In this document: piece by piece, positions 11,311 through 22,193 of the stretch | Layout: every line of letters starts with the position of its first letter | Numbering within the stretch: the first letter of the stretch is position 1 | Assembly: GCF_048569485.1 (NCBI RefSeq) | Contig: NC_134354.1 | Span: 457,142,307 to 457,206,306, forward strand | Length of the DNA stretch: 64,000 nucleotides | Direction: 5' to 3' | Source: Anomaloglossus baeobatrachus | Taxonomy: Eukaryota; Chordata; Amphibia; Anura; Aromobatidae | Program-made: the position numbers and the translations under genes | The notes under the pieces: model-generated | Database searches by the model: none | Told to the model about the DNA's origin: nothing | Seen by the model: only the letters and a program-made list of their open reading frames with translations

Positions 11311-11937
11311 CTTCTGTTAGCTTAGTTTTTGCCTTTTAATAATTACATTTCTATCTATTTGTTTTGTGTTTTTTTGTGCAGAATAAATTTTTGTTACTAC
11401 ATTCTATTTTGTTAACAACAGTTATTTACCCGGGTGAAGCCGGGTAGTACAGCTAGTGTTATATACATTTCTTTATATTTGATTATTGCCTTATTCATTG
11501 ATGCTGGGACATATGTGCAATAGTAACTATTACTGTGTGGGGATTACTATGACTTTTTTATATCTTGATATTATAGTTGCATTTCCCGCTATATTGTAGC
11601 CATTTATTCTTCCATGGCTCTGTGATTTATTCATTCTAGAGCACACTGCCCTGTTTTGTCCATGAGTGTTTTTAAAGGCATCTTTTCCTATGTGTTTTTT
11701 GTGTCCATAATAAAAATTTATATTTTTGATTATAACTGTCTATTTAGACATTTGATTGATTATGATGTTTCAATTCAAGTCATGTACATGTAGGATAATA
11801 TTTAGCTTGAGGGACTTGGTTTTCGTTATTTGAGTATGGATCTTGATATTTATGTTGTATACAAAGTCCAACAATGCGGCCCATGTTCTAACAGGCTTTT
11901 TCTAAATGGCACTGGAAACCATTTTGGTTTGTAACTA

Positions 11938-12185
11938 GGGATGATCGAATACCTCAAATATTCGGCAACGTCCATATTCGCCGAATAGGTTGCCGCTATT
12001 TGACTATTTGCGAATATTCGATGCGCAATGTAAGTCTATGGGAAACCCAAATAGTTGCCGAATAGCAACTATTCGGGCTTCCCATAGATTTACATTGCGC
12101 ATCAAATATTCGCATAGCGGCGACCTATTCGTCAGATATTCGCGAAGCTGAATATTGCCGAATATTTGTGATATTCGATCATGCC
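11938..12185. mobile_element. Palindromic MITE (GATGATCGAATA family), TSD TA
   Basis: The two halves fold back on each other along most of 248 bp. Ends GGGATGATCGAATACC and TATTCGATCATGCC are flanked by TA on both sides. Central arms contain TTACATTGCGCATC and its complement. A second copy is at 39100-39336. A TA duplication suggests the mariner/Tc1 group; no coding capacity. Confidence 0.8.
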
Positions 12186-13169
12186 TATTTGTGACCCCTG
12201 ACGCAGAGCCTCTCTACATAGGCATTTGAACTTCTGTTAAGAGCCTCTGATGCAGATCCTGCCATAAAGGACAGAATGGTGCAGAATGCTGCATTATTTT
12301 TTCATATAAAATAACAAGACACCATGATGGAAACCCATTGAACCCGATCAAAGCCAATGGAGTCTATTGAAGCTTTTGTTTCCATCAGGTGACAGATCTA
12401 TACCCAGTTTAAATTGCATTATAATGTTAGTACTACAAAACAGAGTAACCCAATGCTGAGTATTTTTAGGATGGAAATAAATGAAAAATGATGTCTTTAA
12501 AATGCGAGGACAGAAGTGCCTAATGTGCTGCCACATATATTAATGCTTTTCAATATGTAAATAAAGGCACAAAAGTGGACTTTGGAAATACAAAAAACCC
12601 TGAAAACCTACATAACAATGACTGAGAAATGAATTTAGTACCTAGCTGACAAAATTCATAGCAAATGCTATCATAGCGAAACAAATTTATGAAGACTCTT
12701 GTATCAAAAATAAAAGCATTACACAGAAGAATAGATATTTCTTTCTAAAAGCCATAAACAGTCGCAATAATTTAACATTTATGAGAAGGAGAGTCATGCC
12801 ATGCAACTTATATCACTTACACCATATTGAATTGAAATGAAGATGAAAATAGACTTTGGAAATGTTTTCCCTTTTTCATAGAGTAATGCTGCACTTCAGA
12901 GAGCGAAGACCAGAACTGGTTACACAAATGCTTTAATGTTGATATATTACTTTCAGGATTATATTTATCTGCCTAAAACACATTCGAACATCGTAAGTGT
13001 GTGTTGTGATAACATCTTGACAAGAACACATATTTATACAACACTCCTGCAGCTAAATTAAAATTGGTCTTGGAAATAACAGATTATTTTCACACTGTTG
13101 ATTGAAAGTACAATATTGTGGAACATACTATAGAAAGAGTTCACTTTCCTTGTGAATGGGGTTACTTAC

Positions 13170-13361
13170 TTGTTTCGGATAATTTAACAGATGTTGGGCT
13201 GTTGTCTTTGCAATTATAGTGTGGCTATTTCCTGGGCTGGCATGTAAGGAGAGCGTAAGTCCCGATATCACCTGTGCCTGGAGTGCCACGAGGCTGACCT
13301 TCTCCTCTGTCACTGTAATCGTCATCTCACCCAGCACTGCTTCCATAAGTGGAGACTTCAC
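13170..13361 (-). CDS. TMEM132E: TMEM132E penultimate exon
   Basis: 192 bp, 64 codons, phase 0 at both ends. Acceptor AG at 13363-13362 and donor GTAAGT at 13169-13164. It encodes VKSPLMEAVLGEMTITVTEE and onward to LNYPKQ, part of the membrane-proximal ectodomain; the family usually has a similar SPLSD..LGE...VT.EKV segment here. It continues directly from ...GTTIFK of the upstream exon and into EALLNLW of the last exon, with no frame break. Extracellular or luminal by topology. Confidence 0.93.
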
Positions 13362-13473
13362 CTATCCAAAATAAGAAAACAACAAGAAAATGCTCAATCA
13401 GATAGCTTTTCCATAATATTGTAACATTCCAGAATAATTAGTACTTAATCATATTGTGACTTTAAGGGTCTGT

Positions 13474-13922
13474 TCGGTGCAGGAGAGAAGAATCGGGTTT
13501 ACTGTCGAGCTACAGCCAATAAGAAAAATTGTTGACTAATGATAATATCTTTATTCCATAGGTCGACGCGTTTCTGGGATCCAGTCCCCTTCTTCAGGAC
13601 CAATAGAATCAACAATATCTGATATTGTTGATTCTCTCGGCCCTGAAAAAGGGGACTAGAGCCCAGAAACGAGTCGACCTATGGAATAAAGATATTATCA
13701 TTAGTCAACAATTTTTCTTATTGGCGGTAGCGTGGCATTAAACCCGATTCTTCTGTCCTGCACTGAACATCAATCCACATGGGGCTGCGGCAGCCGCCAT
13801 TATTACTTATACCTTCATAGGGGTTGTGACTATCCACAACCCTGCCAGGTGAGTGTTATCCTTCACACACTACTATCTTTAATCTGGTAAAAGCCTATTG
13901 CGCTCTCTCCTTTTTAGTTTGA
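13474..13922. mobile_element. Asymmetric fold-back retroposon with hammerhead-like motif
   Basis: Two arms of about 120 bp fold on each other (CCTATGGAATAAAGATATTA and complement, ends GAATCGGGTTTA and TAAACCCGATTC). The right side continues about 175 bp beyond the arm with no partner. It is flanked by an exact 13 bp duplication TTTAAGGGTCTGT. Such long, variable duplications fit target-primed reverse transcription rather than a DNA transposon. The apex region carries a hammerhead-type core. The unpaired right tail (CATGGGG...GTTGTGACTATC) resembles that of 29455-29820. Confidence 0.7.
13561..13601 (-). ncRNA. Hammerhead-like ribozyme motif in fold-back
   Basis: Read on the minus strand: stem I GGTC (13601-13598), core CTGAAGA (position 7 is variable in hammerheads), stem II roughly GGGG/TCCC, GAAA, palindromic ACGCGT for a dimer-type stem III, cleavage base C at 13565, then GACC closing stem I. 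The opposite arm carries a less conserved copy. Confidence 0.6.
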
Positions 13923-15159
13923 TTTAAGGGTCTGTACACACACTGTATTTTTGTCGCACTTCTTAAGAGCAGTTTTGTGACAAAACCTGAAGGATTGCCA
14001 GATGCCAGTACAGTTCATGAGAATCCTAAAGTCTCATACACACATTGCTCATTTTTTTCCTTGCAGATTTGCAGCAGATTTTTAGGCTGCGTATTCTTCT
14101 CGTTTTTTGATGGGGGGGGGGGGTGTTGCAGATTTTAATTAATCTGCAAGGGAAAATGCATCCTAGCAAAGTCTGATGGCAATTTTTATTTCTCTGTAGA
14201 TTTTGGTGCAGAGAAAAACTGCACAAAACAATTGACATGCGTTTTTTCCAGAGTTTTTCCTATTACAAAGCATTAAAAAACGCATTAAAAAAATGAAACA
14301 TCGCATTGCAAAACTCATCAAAAAACACAAAACCACGTCAAAAAACATGTTTTTTTCCATAGTGTTTTTCCCACCAAGAGATGCAGTTTTAGGTGCAGAA
14401 AATCTGCAAACAAATCTGCAACATGGGAATATACCCTTAAATTTGCAGAATGACAATTATTTCAGTACTTTTGCTGCAGATTTCACCCACATACTGAGCA
14501 AAAAAAAAAAAATCGGCAGCAAAAACATTTGTAAAAAAAAAGCATAAAAAACAACATTGTTCTGCTGCAAATCTTGAATGTGTGCACATACCCCAAAGGC
14601 GGCACCTTGAAATAATTGAATCTTTTGAAATTTAAATTTGTCAGTTTCGACAAATTTTTCCCAAAAATTAGATTCTTAGCATATCAATTAATTGCATATT
14701 GTAATGCTGCAAATACTGCCTCCAACTGCGCTAAAAAGAGGTTTTTAAAACTCTGATGTCTCTTAGAACTGAATCTCAAGCTCTTTAACACAAACACAAC
14801 CTTAGCGACAATTACCTATAGAAAAGGCTGGTAACTCCAGTCAAATTAACAAGCGTTTCATATTTTATAAAATTGAAAACTGGTTAAAACATTCTCCCTG
14901 TTTTTCCTGATCAGGAAGACTTTTCTGTGCAGAATATTGACTCAAACAGATGGTGTTGCTGTCAGAGGTAACAGTATCTTACTGTCATTTAGACAAGCTA
15001 TGGGACATAAATTCCATAATAACCTCCACTTTCTCCCTACCAATATGCTTAGCGAAAGCAAGGAAAGGCAATTATGACCTGTGTTTGGTAGTAAAACTGC
15101 CAGGATGTTTCGTCCCTTTGGGGGTAGAGGAGCGTCTGTTAAATAGCTGCAGGTACTTT

Positions 15160-15716
15160 TTGGCTATTTGAAAGGCCACATCTGGAATATAGGATCCAAT
15201 TTTGGGCTCCACATTTTAAAAAGGATATTCAGAAGTTAAAATCAGTTCAAAGGTGAGAAACTATATTATTACAAGGGATGGAAGGCCTCCCATATGATGA
15301 GAGGTTGGAAAAGTCGGGCTTGTTTAGCTTAGCAAAAAAAAGGCATCTCAGAGCATATCTCATTTATATATATATAAATACATGTGTGGTCAACAAAAAG
15401 GACTGGCACATGACTTATTCCCTCCAAAGACAATACTAAGAACCAGCAGGCACTCATTACGGGCAAAAGAGAGGCGATTCAGGCAGCTTAATAGGAAAGG
15501 GTTCTTTACAGTTAGAGCAGTCAGATTGTGGAATACCCTACAACAAGAAGTAGTAATAGCAGATACTATAACAACTTTTAAAAAGGGATGGATGATTTCC
15601 TCAGTACATACAACATTGTGGGTTATAGATAATTAAGCGACAAAAAATATATAATTGGTGGAAAAAGGTTGAACTTGATGGACCAAGGTCCTTTTTCAAC
15701 CTATGTAACTATGCGA
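15160..15716 (+). mobile_element. LINE-like 3' fragment (decayed)
   Basis: Reading across frames, the stretch resembles the end of a non-LTR reverse transcriptase gene (HIW.-like start, then FFTVRAVRLWNTLQQEVV and TTFKKG). It is followed by the motif GGTTGAACTTGATGGACC...TTTTTCAACC near 15669-15702, which recurs degraded at 28830-28860. 5'-truncated and frame-broken; family not fixed. Confidence 0.5.
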
Positions 15717-15724
15717 TGCCAAAC

Positions 15725-16060
15725 ATTTCATTGTGTAAAAGCATTAAACATTTAAAAATTAAACAAATGTGGTATCTCTGTAATTGTACAGACCGAAGAA
15801 TAAAAAAACAAAATAGAAAGCTAGCAAAAAATTTTGTGCCAAAAATGGTACCAAAAGAAACATCAATATAACTAGCCCTCACATTACTTTGAAATGCAGA
15901 AAAATTATACATCTCAAAATATGGCAATGCAAAATCTTTTCTTTGTTAAAAAGAAAGCATTTTTTAGTTTGTGATAGTAACAAAATCTCAAAAAAGTATA
16001 TAAATCTGATATCGCTGTAATTGTCCCAACCCATGCTGCTGATTTATTAATTCATTCTTT
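15725..16060. repeat. Dispersed AT-rich repeat fragment
   Basis: Contains GTGGTATCTCTGTAATTGTACAGACC-like and CAAAATCTCAAAAAAG segments, with ACTAGCCCTCACA in between. Similar phrases occur at 28960-29340 and 49870-50535, so this is a piece of a dispersed repeat. No ends found. Confidence 0.4.
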
Positions 16061-16079
16061 CTCCCAAAGTTTGCAGTAA

Positions 16080-16631
16080 AGCCTGCTTTACACCTTTCAA
16101 TTAAGCATACGATATCGTATGTGATGTGACACGCCCCCATCGTATGTGCGGCACGTTCAATTTGTTGACGGTGTTGCACAATCGATTAAAAGCTGTCACA
16201 CGTATTTACCCTTCCATAAGACCTCGCTGTGGGCGGCGAACATCCAATTCCTGGAGTGGGAGGGACGTTCAGTGTCACACTGACATCACACGGCAGCCGG
16301 CCAATAGAAGCGGTGGGGCGGAGATGAGCGGGGCGTAAACATCTCGCCCACCTGCTTCCTTCCGCATTGCCGGCAGGACGCAGGTAAGATCTGTTCATCG
16401 TTCCCGGGGTGTCACACACTGCGATGTGTGCTGCCTCGGGAACATTGAACAACCCGACGTGCAATTTTTAAGGAAATGAACGATGTATATGCTATGAACG
16501 GTTTTACGTTCAATCGCAATCGCACGTAGCTGTCACACGCTACAACACCACTAACAATGCCGGATGTGCGTCACTTACGACGTGACCCCGCCGACACATC
16601 GTTAGATATGTTGTAGCGTGTAAAGCGGCCT
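16080..16631. mobile_element. Harbinger-type MITE, TSD TAA
   Basis: Ends AGCCTGCTTTACAC and GTGTAAAGCGGCCT are inverted, flanked by TAA (16077-16079, 16632-16634). It shares the core hairpin ACACTGCGATGTGTGCTGCC with other copies. Confidence 0.85.
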
Positions 16632-16676
16632 TAAGGCACCATTCACATTTATCCTGCACTTTATGCTAAACGCTTA

Positions 16677-17752
16677 TGACGCGCCCACAGGGTCTGGGGG
16701 AGTTACTCGTCACCGGGCCGGTGTAGGGAATGGAATGTCACAGTGGCCAGGCCCGGTTCCGTGACCCCGGCTTTGTCAATAAAGATGGAGGAGTTATTTA
16801 CTGGGGAGTAGAGTTTGTATTCGTGATGCCACCTGTGGTTTGCAGCCAATATAGGGGCTGCCGCTGCGTGAGGTGTCCTCTTGGGCAGATGGTAGCGCAG
16901 CTTGGTTGGTGTAGCTCTCCACAGGAAGAGCTCAGGCCCCTGGGATGTTGGGAGAAGTTGTCTCCTTCTGCTGTGCAGCTAACGCAAGGGTAGGAGTGTG
17001 GGATGGACTGGACGACACAGGGATAGCAGTCAAAGTTCTTTACTCACTGAAGTATCACCGTCTCTAGAGTGCCGGATTTCACTGTCATGGGCTCCAGCCG
17101 ATCTCGGATAGTTCAGAGGTCAGAGCCGGTGCTTCTCTCTGTGAGTCCTTCTTTCTTGCGCTGTGTTGTGCGGGTCCCTGTGGCTTGAAGCTACGCTGAG
17201 ACCCTCTGCCTTGTAATGGCTCCGGTTTCCACCCGTATGGCAGGCAGCGAGAGTCCTTTACTGATGCCGCTCTGTTGTCACGGCTCCTGGCTCTAGTATG
17301 CTGCTGTACCTCGGGCACTTAGTGTGGGCCAGGAGACTTGCAATCTCCAGCCCTGCGGATTCTGTTTGTGGGACTTGCAGTACCCACCAGCCTAGGACTC
17401 TGCACCCTGCTGTTTGCGCTCGGTCCTGAGGGAGTTATGGTGCAGCTCTCTCCTCAGCAACCGTCTTCTCTCCGCTCTCTCTCTGATTCCCTGTGTGTGT
17501 GTGTGGTTTTGCTCCCCCTTTAAGATGTTCCATCCCCGGGTTACTGAACTAGTGGGCAGGAGGTCCACTACCTTGTGATGGCCATCCCCAGTACCCTACC
17601 CTAACCCAGTCCCAGTGGGAGGTAAACTGACAGTGCGTTGTGTGGATTTTGGTGGTTACCGGCAATGACCTCCTCCTCTCTACCCAAGATGAATACCGCA
17701 CGTCAGCTGAGGTGCAGTACCCTGTGGTGACTGAAGCCTCAGGAGCGCGACA
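16677..17752 (-). mobile_element. Solo LTR, TSD CTTA
   Basis: Fossil record: a single 1.08 kb LTR in minus orientation (TGTCGCGCTCCTGAGG... to ...GCGCGTCA) with a 4 bp duplication CTTA at 16673-16676 and 17753-17756. The family is the same broad group as 7103-11310. The interior was lost, presumably by LTR-LTR recombination. Confidence 0.8.
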
Positions 17753-18474
17753 CTTACATTAGTGTTTACGTGTAACTCTATGAAATACGTGATTTAAACA
17801 GAACCACCAATGGAAGATTCCCTATAATGAGGCAGAGGAAGTCACCTTGTCCTATGATCGAGAGGTTTCCATCTTTTCAAGAGTGCATAAAAGTATGGAC
17901 AACCACAGTTTTGAGTACTTCTGAAAAGGACACCGACGAACAGAGTCCAGAGTAACTTTGCTGCCAAATTATAGTGAATAGGTCCCTTGGGCGTCTCATC
18001 TGAATCAGGTCATTTGGAGATTCAGATATAAACCGCAGTGGAAGTGCTTAGCGTACAACACAGGATAAATGTGATCCAAACTTTTATGTAAAAACTGCCC
18101 AATAAAAGCTTCAAATCAATCTACAAAAAAGCAAGTCCGCACTCAGGTTTGTCATCTGTAACTGGAGATATAGGAGGTGTGGCGCCCCTGAGGCTTCAGT
18201 CACCACAGAGTATTGCATCCAAATTTGGTTGTAATGCTAAACCCGGATCCTAAGGAGGTCAGTGCTGGTTTCACCACTTACACACTCAAATACACACCAG
18301 GTTGTCCCTGTTCCCACTAGGAACTGGACTAGCATCGGGTAATAAAGGGGTCGCCGACAGACTGGCATTTACAGGATGCCCTCAAACAGGGGCCCCAGTC
18401 CCACTAGCTTAGGACCTGGGAGAGAGGAGGAGCAGGCAGCTGGGGGAGTCAGGAGCCAACACAACAGTTAAGGT

Positions 18475-21400
18475 GGCTTTACACACTGCAACATCTCAAA
18501 CGACATCGCTGTAACGTCACCGGTTTTGTGACGTAATAGCGACCTCCCCAGCGACATTGCAGTGTGTGAAACACATCAGCAACCTGGCCCCTGCTGTGAA
18601 GTTGCTGATCGCTACAAATTGTTCAGGACCATTCTTTGGTCCTTTGTTTCCCGCTGTGCAGCAAAGTCTCAGTGTGTAAAGGGGACTTAAAACACTGGAA
18701 ACGAGTGATGTGTCACAATATCTGCCGCGGGCGGAGGAGGGGACGCTGCGCTCTCCCACTGCTCGGGTCCAGCTGTCGCTGCTGCTGCGGCCTCTGCTGC
18801 TCGGTGGCTCGAGCGATGGGCCGGATCCCGGGGACTCGAGCGGCGCTCCTCGCCCGTGAGTGAAAAGGGGGATTGGTTTTGTGGATTTATTGTCCGTGAC
18901 GCCACCCACGGTTGTGGTGATTGTGTGGACACCACCGCTGCTCTGTATGGGGATCCCGGGAGCGGTGACAGGGAGCAGCTTTGTTGTTATTTCTCCCCTC
19001 CATGGGTAGGGGGTTGATTGTCCCGGGGCCCGGTGATGGGGTAGGGATGGATGGCAGGCCGGGTGTGGGGCCTGGTGAGGTGCAGGGTCGCAGGGGCAGC
19101 GCTGTGCCGTACGGCATGGTGGTACTCACTCAGCCTGAGACGTTGACACAGTTCTCGGTAAAACACACGGCTGGAAAGATGGTTCCCACGGACGGCTGCT
19201 GTTGCTTTTCCCCGGTAGTTAACGGTGACTGTCTCTTTCCCTGCACCTAGTACTTCTGTTGGTTGTGATGGGTTCCCACCGGTAATCCGCTCCCCGACTT
19301 GGATATGGGCCTGAGGAGCCCCTCTTTGCCCGCAGGCGCTGTCCCTGAGAAACTGGTGCCTTGGCGGTGGCGGTGTCTCTCTCATACGGTTGGACTGTTG
19401 CCTTCAATCGAGACTTAGTTGTTTGGAGACCCGGGGGTCCCCTTCACTGACGGATTTGGCAAATTCACGGCGACTCCTAGCCTTGCCGAGATCCGAAAGG
19501 CCCCTGCCAATGGTGCTGGCTTCTTCTTGTGTACCGGTCCGGTACCGCCGGGCCACCACCCTTCCGCGGTCCTCACGGCAACTCCGATCAGCCTCCACTG
19601 CAGACGGTCACCGCCGTCTGCTAACCTTGCTGTCTCTGTCCGGGGCACACACCCGGACTAGCTTCAGGCTCTCAAACTGTCACTTTTTCTCCTTCCACTT
19701 GCTCCTCTACCACTCAACTCCTCTCACTTCCTCCTCCAACACTAATCTGCCTGTGTTTTCCTTCCTCCACGACTGTGAACTCCTTGGTGGGCGGAGACCA
19801 ACAGCCTGGCTCCACCCACTGGTGTGGACATCAGCCCCTGGGGAAGGCAACAAGGATTTCTAGTCTAGCTTTGATGTACCTAACCAGGGTGTAGGGTGTG
19901 GTGATGTCATTACCTGTGACCCCTGGCTTGCCCAGGGCGTCACATATCTGTCAATCACTATTCTCTGTCAGTCGGTCTCTATTCTCTCTCTGTCTGTCTG
20001 TCCCTCTCTCACAGTCTGTCGGTCATTTTCCCCTCCTCTCTCATACTCACCGTTCCCCGATCCCCGGCGCGGCACTGCACGGCATTCACACTGCTGCGGC
20101 GGCTTTTACTATTTTGAAAAAGCCGGCCGCTCATTAAACAATTTCGTATTCCCTACTTTCCCCGCCCACAGGCGCCTATGATTGGTTGCAGTGAGACACG
20201 CCCCCACGCTGAGTGACAGGTGTCTCACTGTACCCAATCACAGCAGCCGGTGGGCGTGTCTATACTGTGCAGTGAAATAAATAATTAAATAATTAAAAAA
20301 ACCGGCGTGCGGTCCCCCCCAATTTTAATACCAGCCAGATAAAGCCATACGGCTGAAGGCTGGTATTCTCAGGATGGGGAGCTCCACATTATGGGGAGCC
20401 CCCCAGCCTAACAATATCAGTCAGCAGCTGCCCAGAATTGCCGCATACATTATATGCGACAGTTCTGGGACAGTACCCAGCTCTTCCCGATTTGCCCTGG
20501 TGCGTTGGCAAATCGGGGTAATAAGGAGTTATTGGCAGCCCATAGCTGCCAATAAGTCCTAGATTAATCATGTCAGGCGTCTCCCCGAGATTCCTTCCAT
20601 GATTAATCTGTAAATTACAGTAAATAAACACACACACACCCGAAAAAATCCTTTATTAGAAAAAAAAAAACACAAACACATTCCCTCACCACCAATTTAA
20701 TAAGCCCCAAAAAGCCCTCCTTGTCCGGCGTAATCCACGGACCTCCAGCGTCGCTTCCAGCTTTGCTGCATGGAGGTGACCGGAGCAGCAGAATACACCG
20801 CCGCTCCTGTCACCTCCACGCAGCTAATGAAGACAGCCGCGCGATCGGCTGAGCTGTCACTGAGGTTACCCGCTGTCACTGGATCCAGCGGTGGATGCAG
20901 CGGTGGCCGCGGGTAACCTCAGTGACAGCTCAGCTGATCGCACTACTCACCGCCGCTCCGGTCAGCTCCACGCAGCAACTGAGGTGAGTAGCGCGATCAG
21001 CTGAGCTGTCACTGAGGTTACCCGCAGCCACCGCTGCATCCACTGCTGGATCCAGGTAACCTCAGTGACAGCTCAGCTGATCACGCTATTGCCTTCATTA
21101 GCTGCGTGGAGGTGACAGGAGCGGCGGTGTATTCTGCTGCTCCTGTCACCTGCATGCAGCTGAGCTGGATGCGACGCTGGAGGTCTGTGGATTACGCCGG
21201 ACAAGGAGGGCTTTTTGGGGCTGATTAAATTGGTGATGAGGGAATGTGTTTGTGTTTTTTATTTCTAATAAAGGATTTTTTCGGGTGTGTGTGTTTATTT
21301 ACTGTAATTTACAGATTAATCATGGAAGGAATCTCGGGGAGACGCTTGACATGATTAATCTAGGACTTATTGGCAGCTATGGGCTGCCAATAACTCCTTA

Positions 21401-22193
21401 TTACCCCAATTTGCCAACGCACCAGGGCAAATCGGGAAGAGCCGGGTACAGTCCCAGAACTGTCGCATATAATGTATGCGGTAATTCTGGGCAGCTGCTG
21501 ACTGATATTGTTAGGCTGGGGGGCTCCCCATAACGTGGAGCTCCCCATCCTGAGAATACCAGCCTTCAGCCGTATGGCTTTATCTGGCTGGTATTAAAAT
21601 TGGGGGGGACCGCATGCGGTTTTTTTAAATTATTTAATTATTTATTTCACTGCACAGTATAGACACGCCCACCGGCTGCTGTGATTGGGTGCAGTGAGAC
21701 ACCTGTCACTCAGCGTGGGGGCGTGTCTCACTGCAACCAATCATAGGCGCCTGTGGGCGGGGAAAGTAGGGAATACGAAATTGTTTAATGAGCGGCCGGC
21801 TTTTTCAAAATAGTAAAAGCCGCCGCAGCAGTGTGAATGCCGTGCAGCGCCGTGCCGGTGATCGGGGATCGGTGAGTATGAGAGAGGAGGGGAAAATGAC
21901 CGACAGACTGTGAGAGAGGGACAGAGATAGTGACGGACCGACAGAGAGAGAATAGAGACCGAGAGGGAGAGACCGACTGACAGAGAATAGTGATTGACAG
22001 ATATTGTGATACATCACTCGTTTCCAGTGTTTGACTAGCTAGGTCGTTCTGCAGGTCCGGATCGCTGTTGCATCGTTGGCCAGGTTTGCCTGTTTGACAG
22101 CTCACCAGAGACTCACCAGAGACTTTGTAGCGATCCCGGCCAGGTTGGAATCGCTGGTGGGATCGCTGAAAGTCTCAGTGTGTAAAGGGGCCT
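18475..22193. mobile_element. Long fold-back DNA element, TSD TTA
   Basis: Ends AGGTGGCTTTACACACTG and CAGTGTGTAAAGGGGCCT with TTA on both sides (18472-18474, 22194-22196) mark a Harbinger-like target. Inside, about 19945-20960 is the near-complement of about 20970-22000 (for example GCCGGCCGCTCATTAAACAA), giving arms of about 1 kb. The outermost 200 bp of the two ends are not complementary beyond the tips; 18475-18689 may itself be a separate small MITE, since a second copy of the tip occurs at 18669-18688. No transposase. Confidence 0.7.
18723..19944 (-). mobile_element. Solo LTR inside the fold-back, TSD TATC
   Basis: Fossil record: 1.22 kb, minus orientation (TGTGACGCCCTGGGCAAG... to ...CGCGGCA), 4 bp duplication TATC (18719-18722, 19945-19948). 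The uninterrupted target (CACAATATCTGTCAATC) survives in the opposite fold-back arm near 21990-22010, which proves the insertion point. Confidence 0.8.

Larger units (their letters stand above)
5825..11456 (+). mobile_element. Non-autonomous Helitron, interrupted by an LTR element
   Basis: It starts TCTAATATATAAAG after an A and ends CTAG (11453-11456) before a T, the A|T target site used by Helitrons. The 3' end has the expected hairpin: ACCCGG 11428-11433, 6 nt loop, CCGGGT 11440-11445, then 7 nt to CTAG. There are no terminal inverted repeats or target duplication. No Rep/helicase frame is present, so it needs a partner. A (GT)n run follows the 5' end at about 5846-5868. About 1.4 kb is Helitron proper; the rest is a purine minisatellite and a nested LTR retrotransposon. 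Confidence 0.8.
4871..13169 (-). other. TMEM132E last intron (8.3 kb)
   Basis: On the minus strand it begins GTAAGT (13169-13164) and ends CAG (4873-4871), joining codon ...CAA to GAA in phase 0. Most of it is transposon sequence: a MITE, a Helitron with an LTR element inside, and another MITE. Stretches 5349-5824 and 12186-13169 have no feature I can name. Confidence 0.9.
13466..14594. mobile_element. MITE (GGGTCTGTACACACA family), split near its left end
   Basis: The left end GGGTCTGTACACACAC pairs with the right end AATGTGTGCACATACCCC. The interior is rich in GCAGATTT and TCTGCAA hairpins. The first bases occur twice (13461-13473 and 13923-13935) because the fold-back element 13474-13922 inserted there and duplicated its target. 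Confidence 0.65.
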
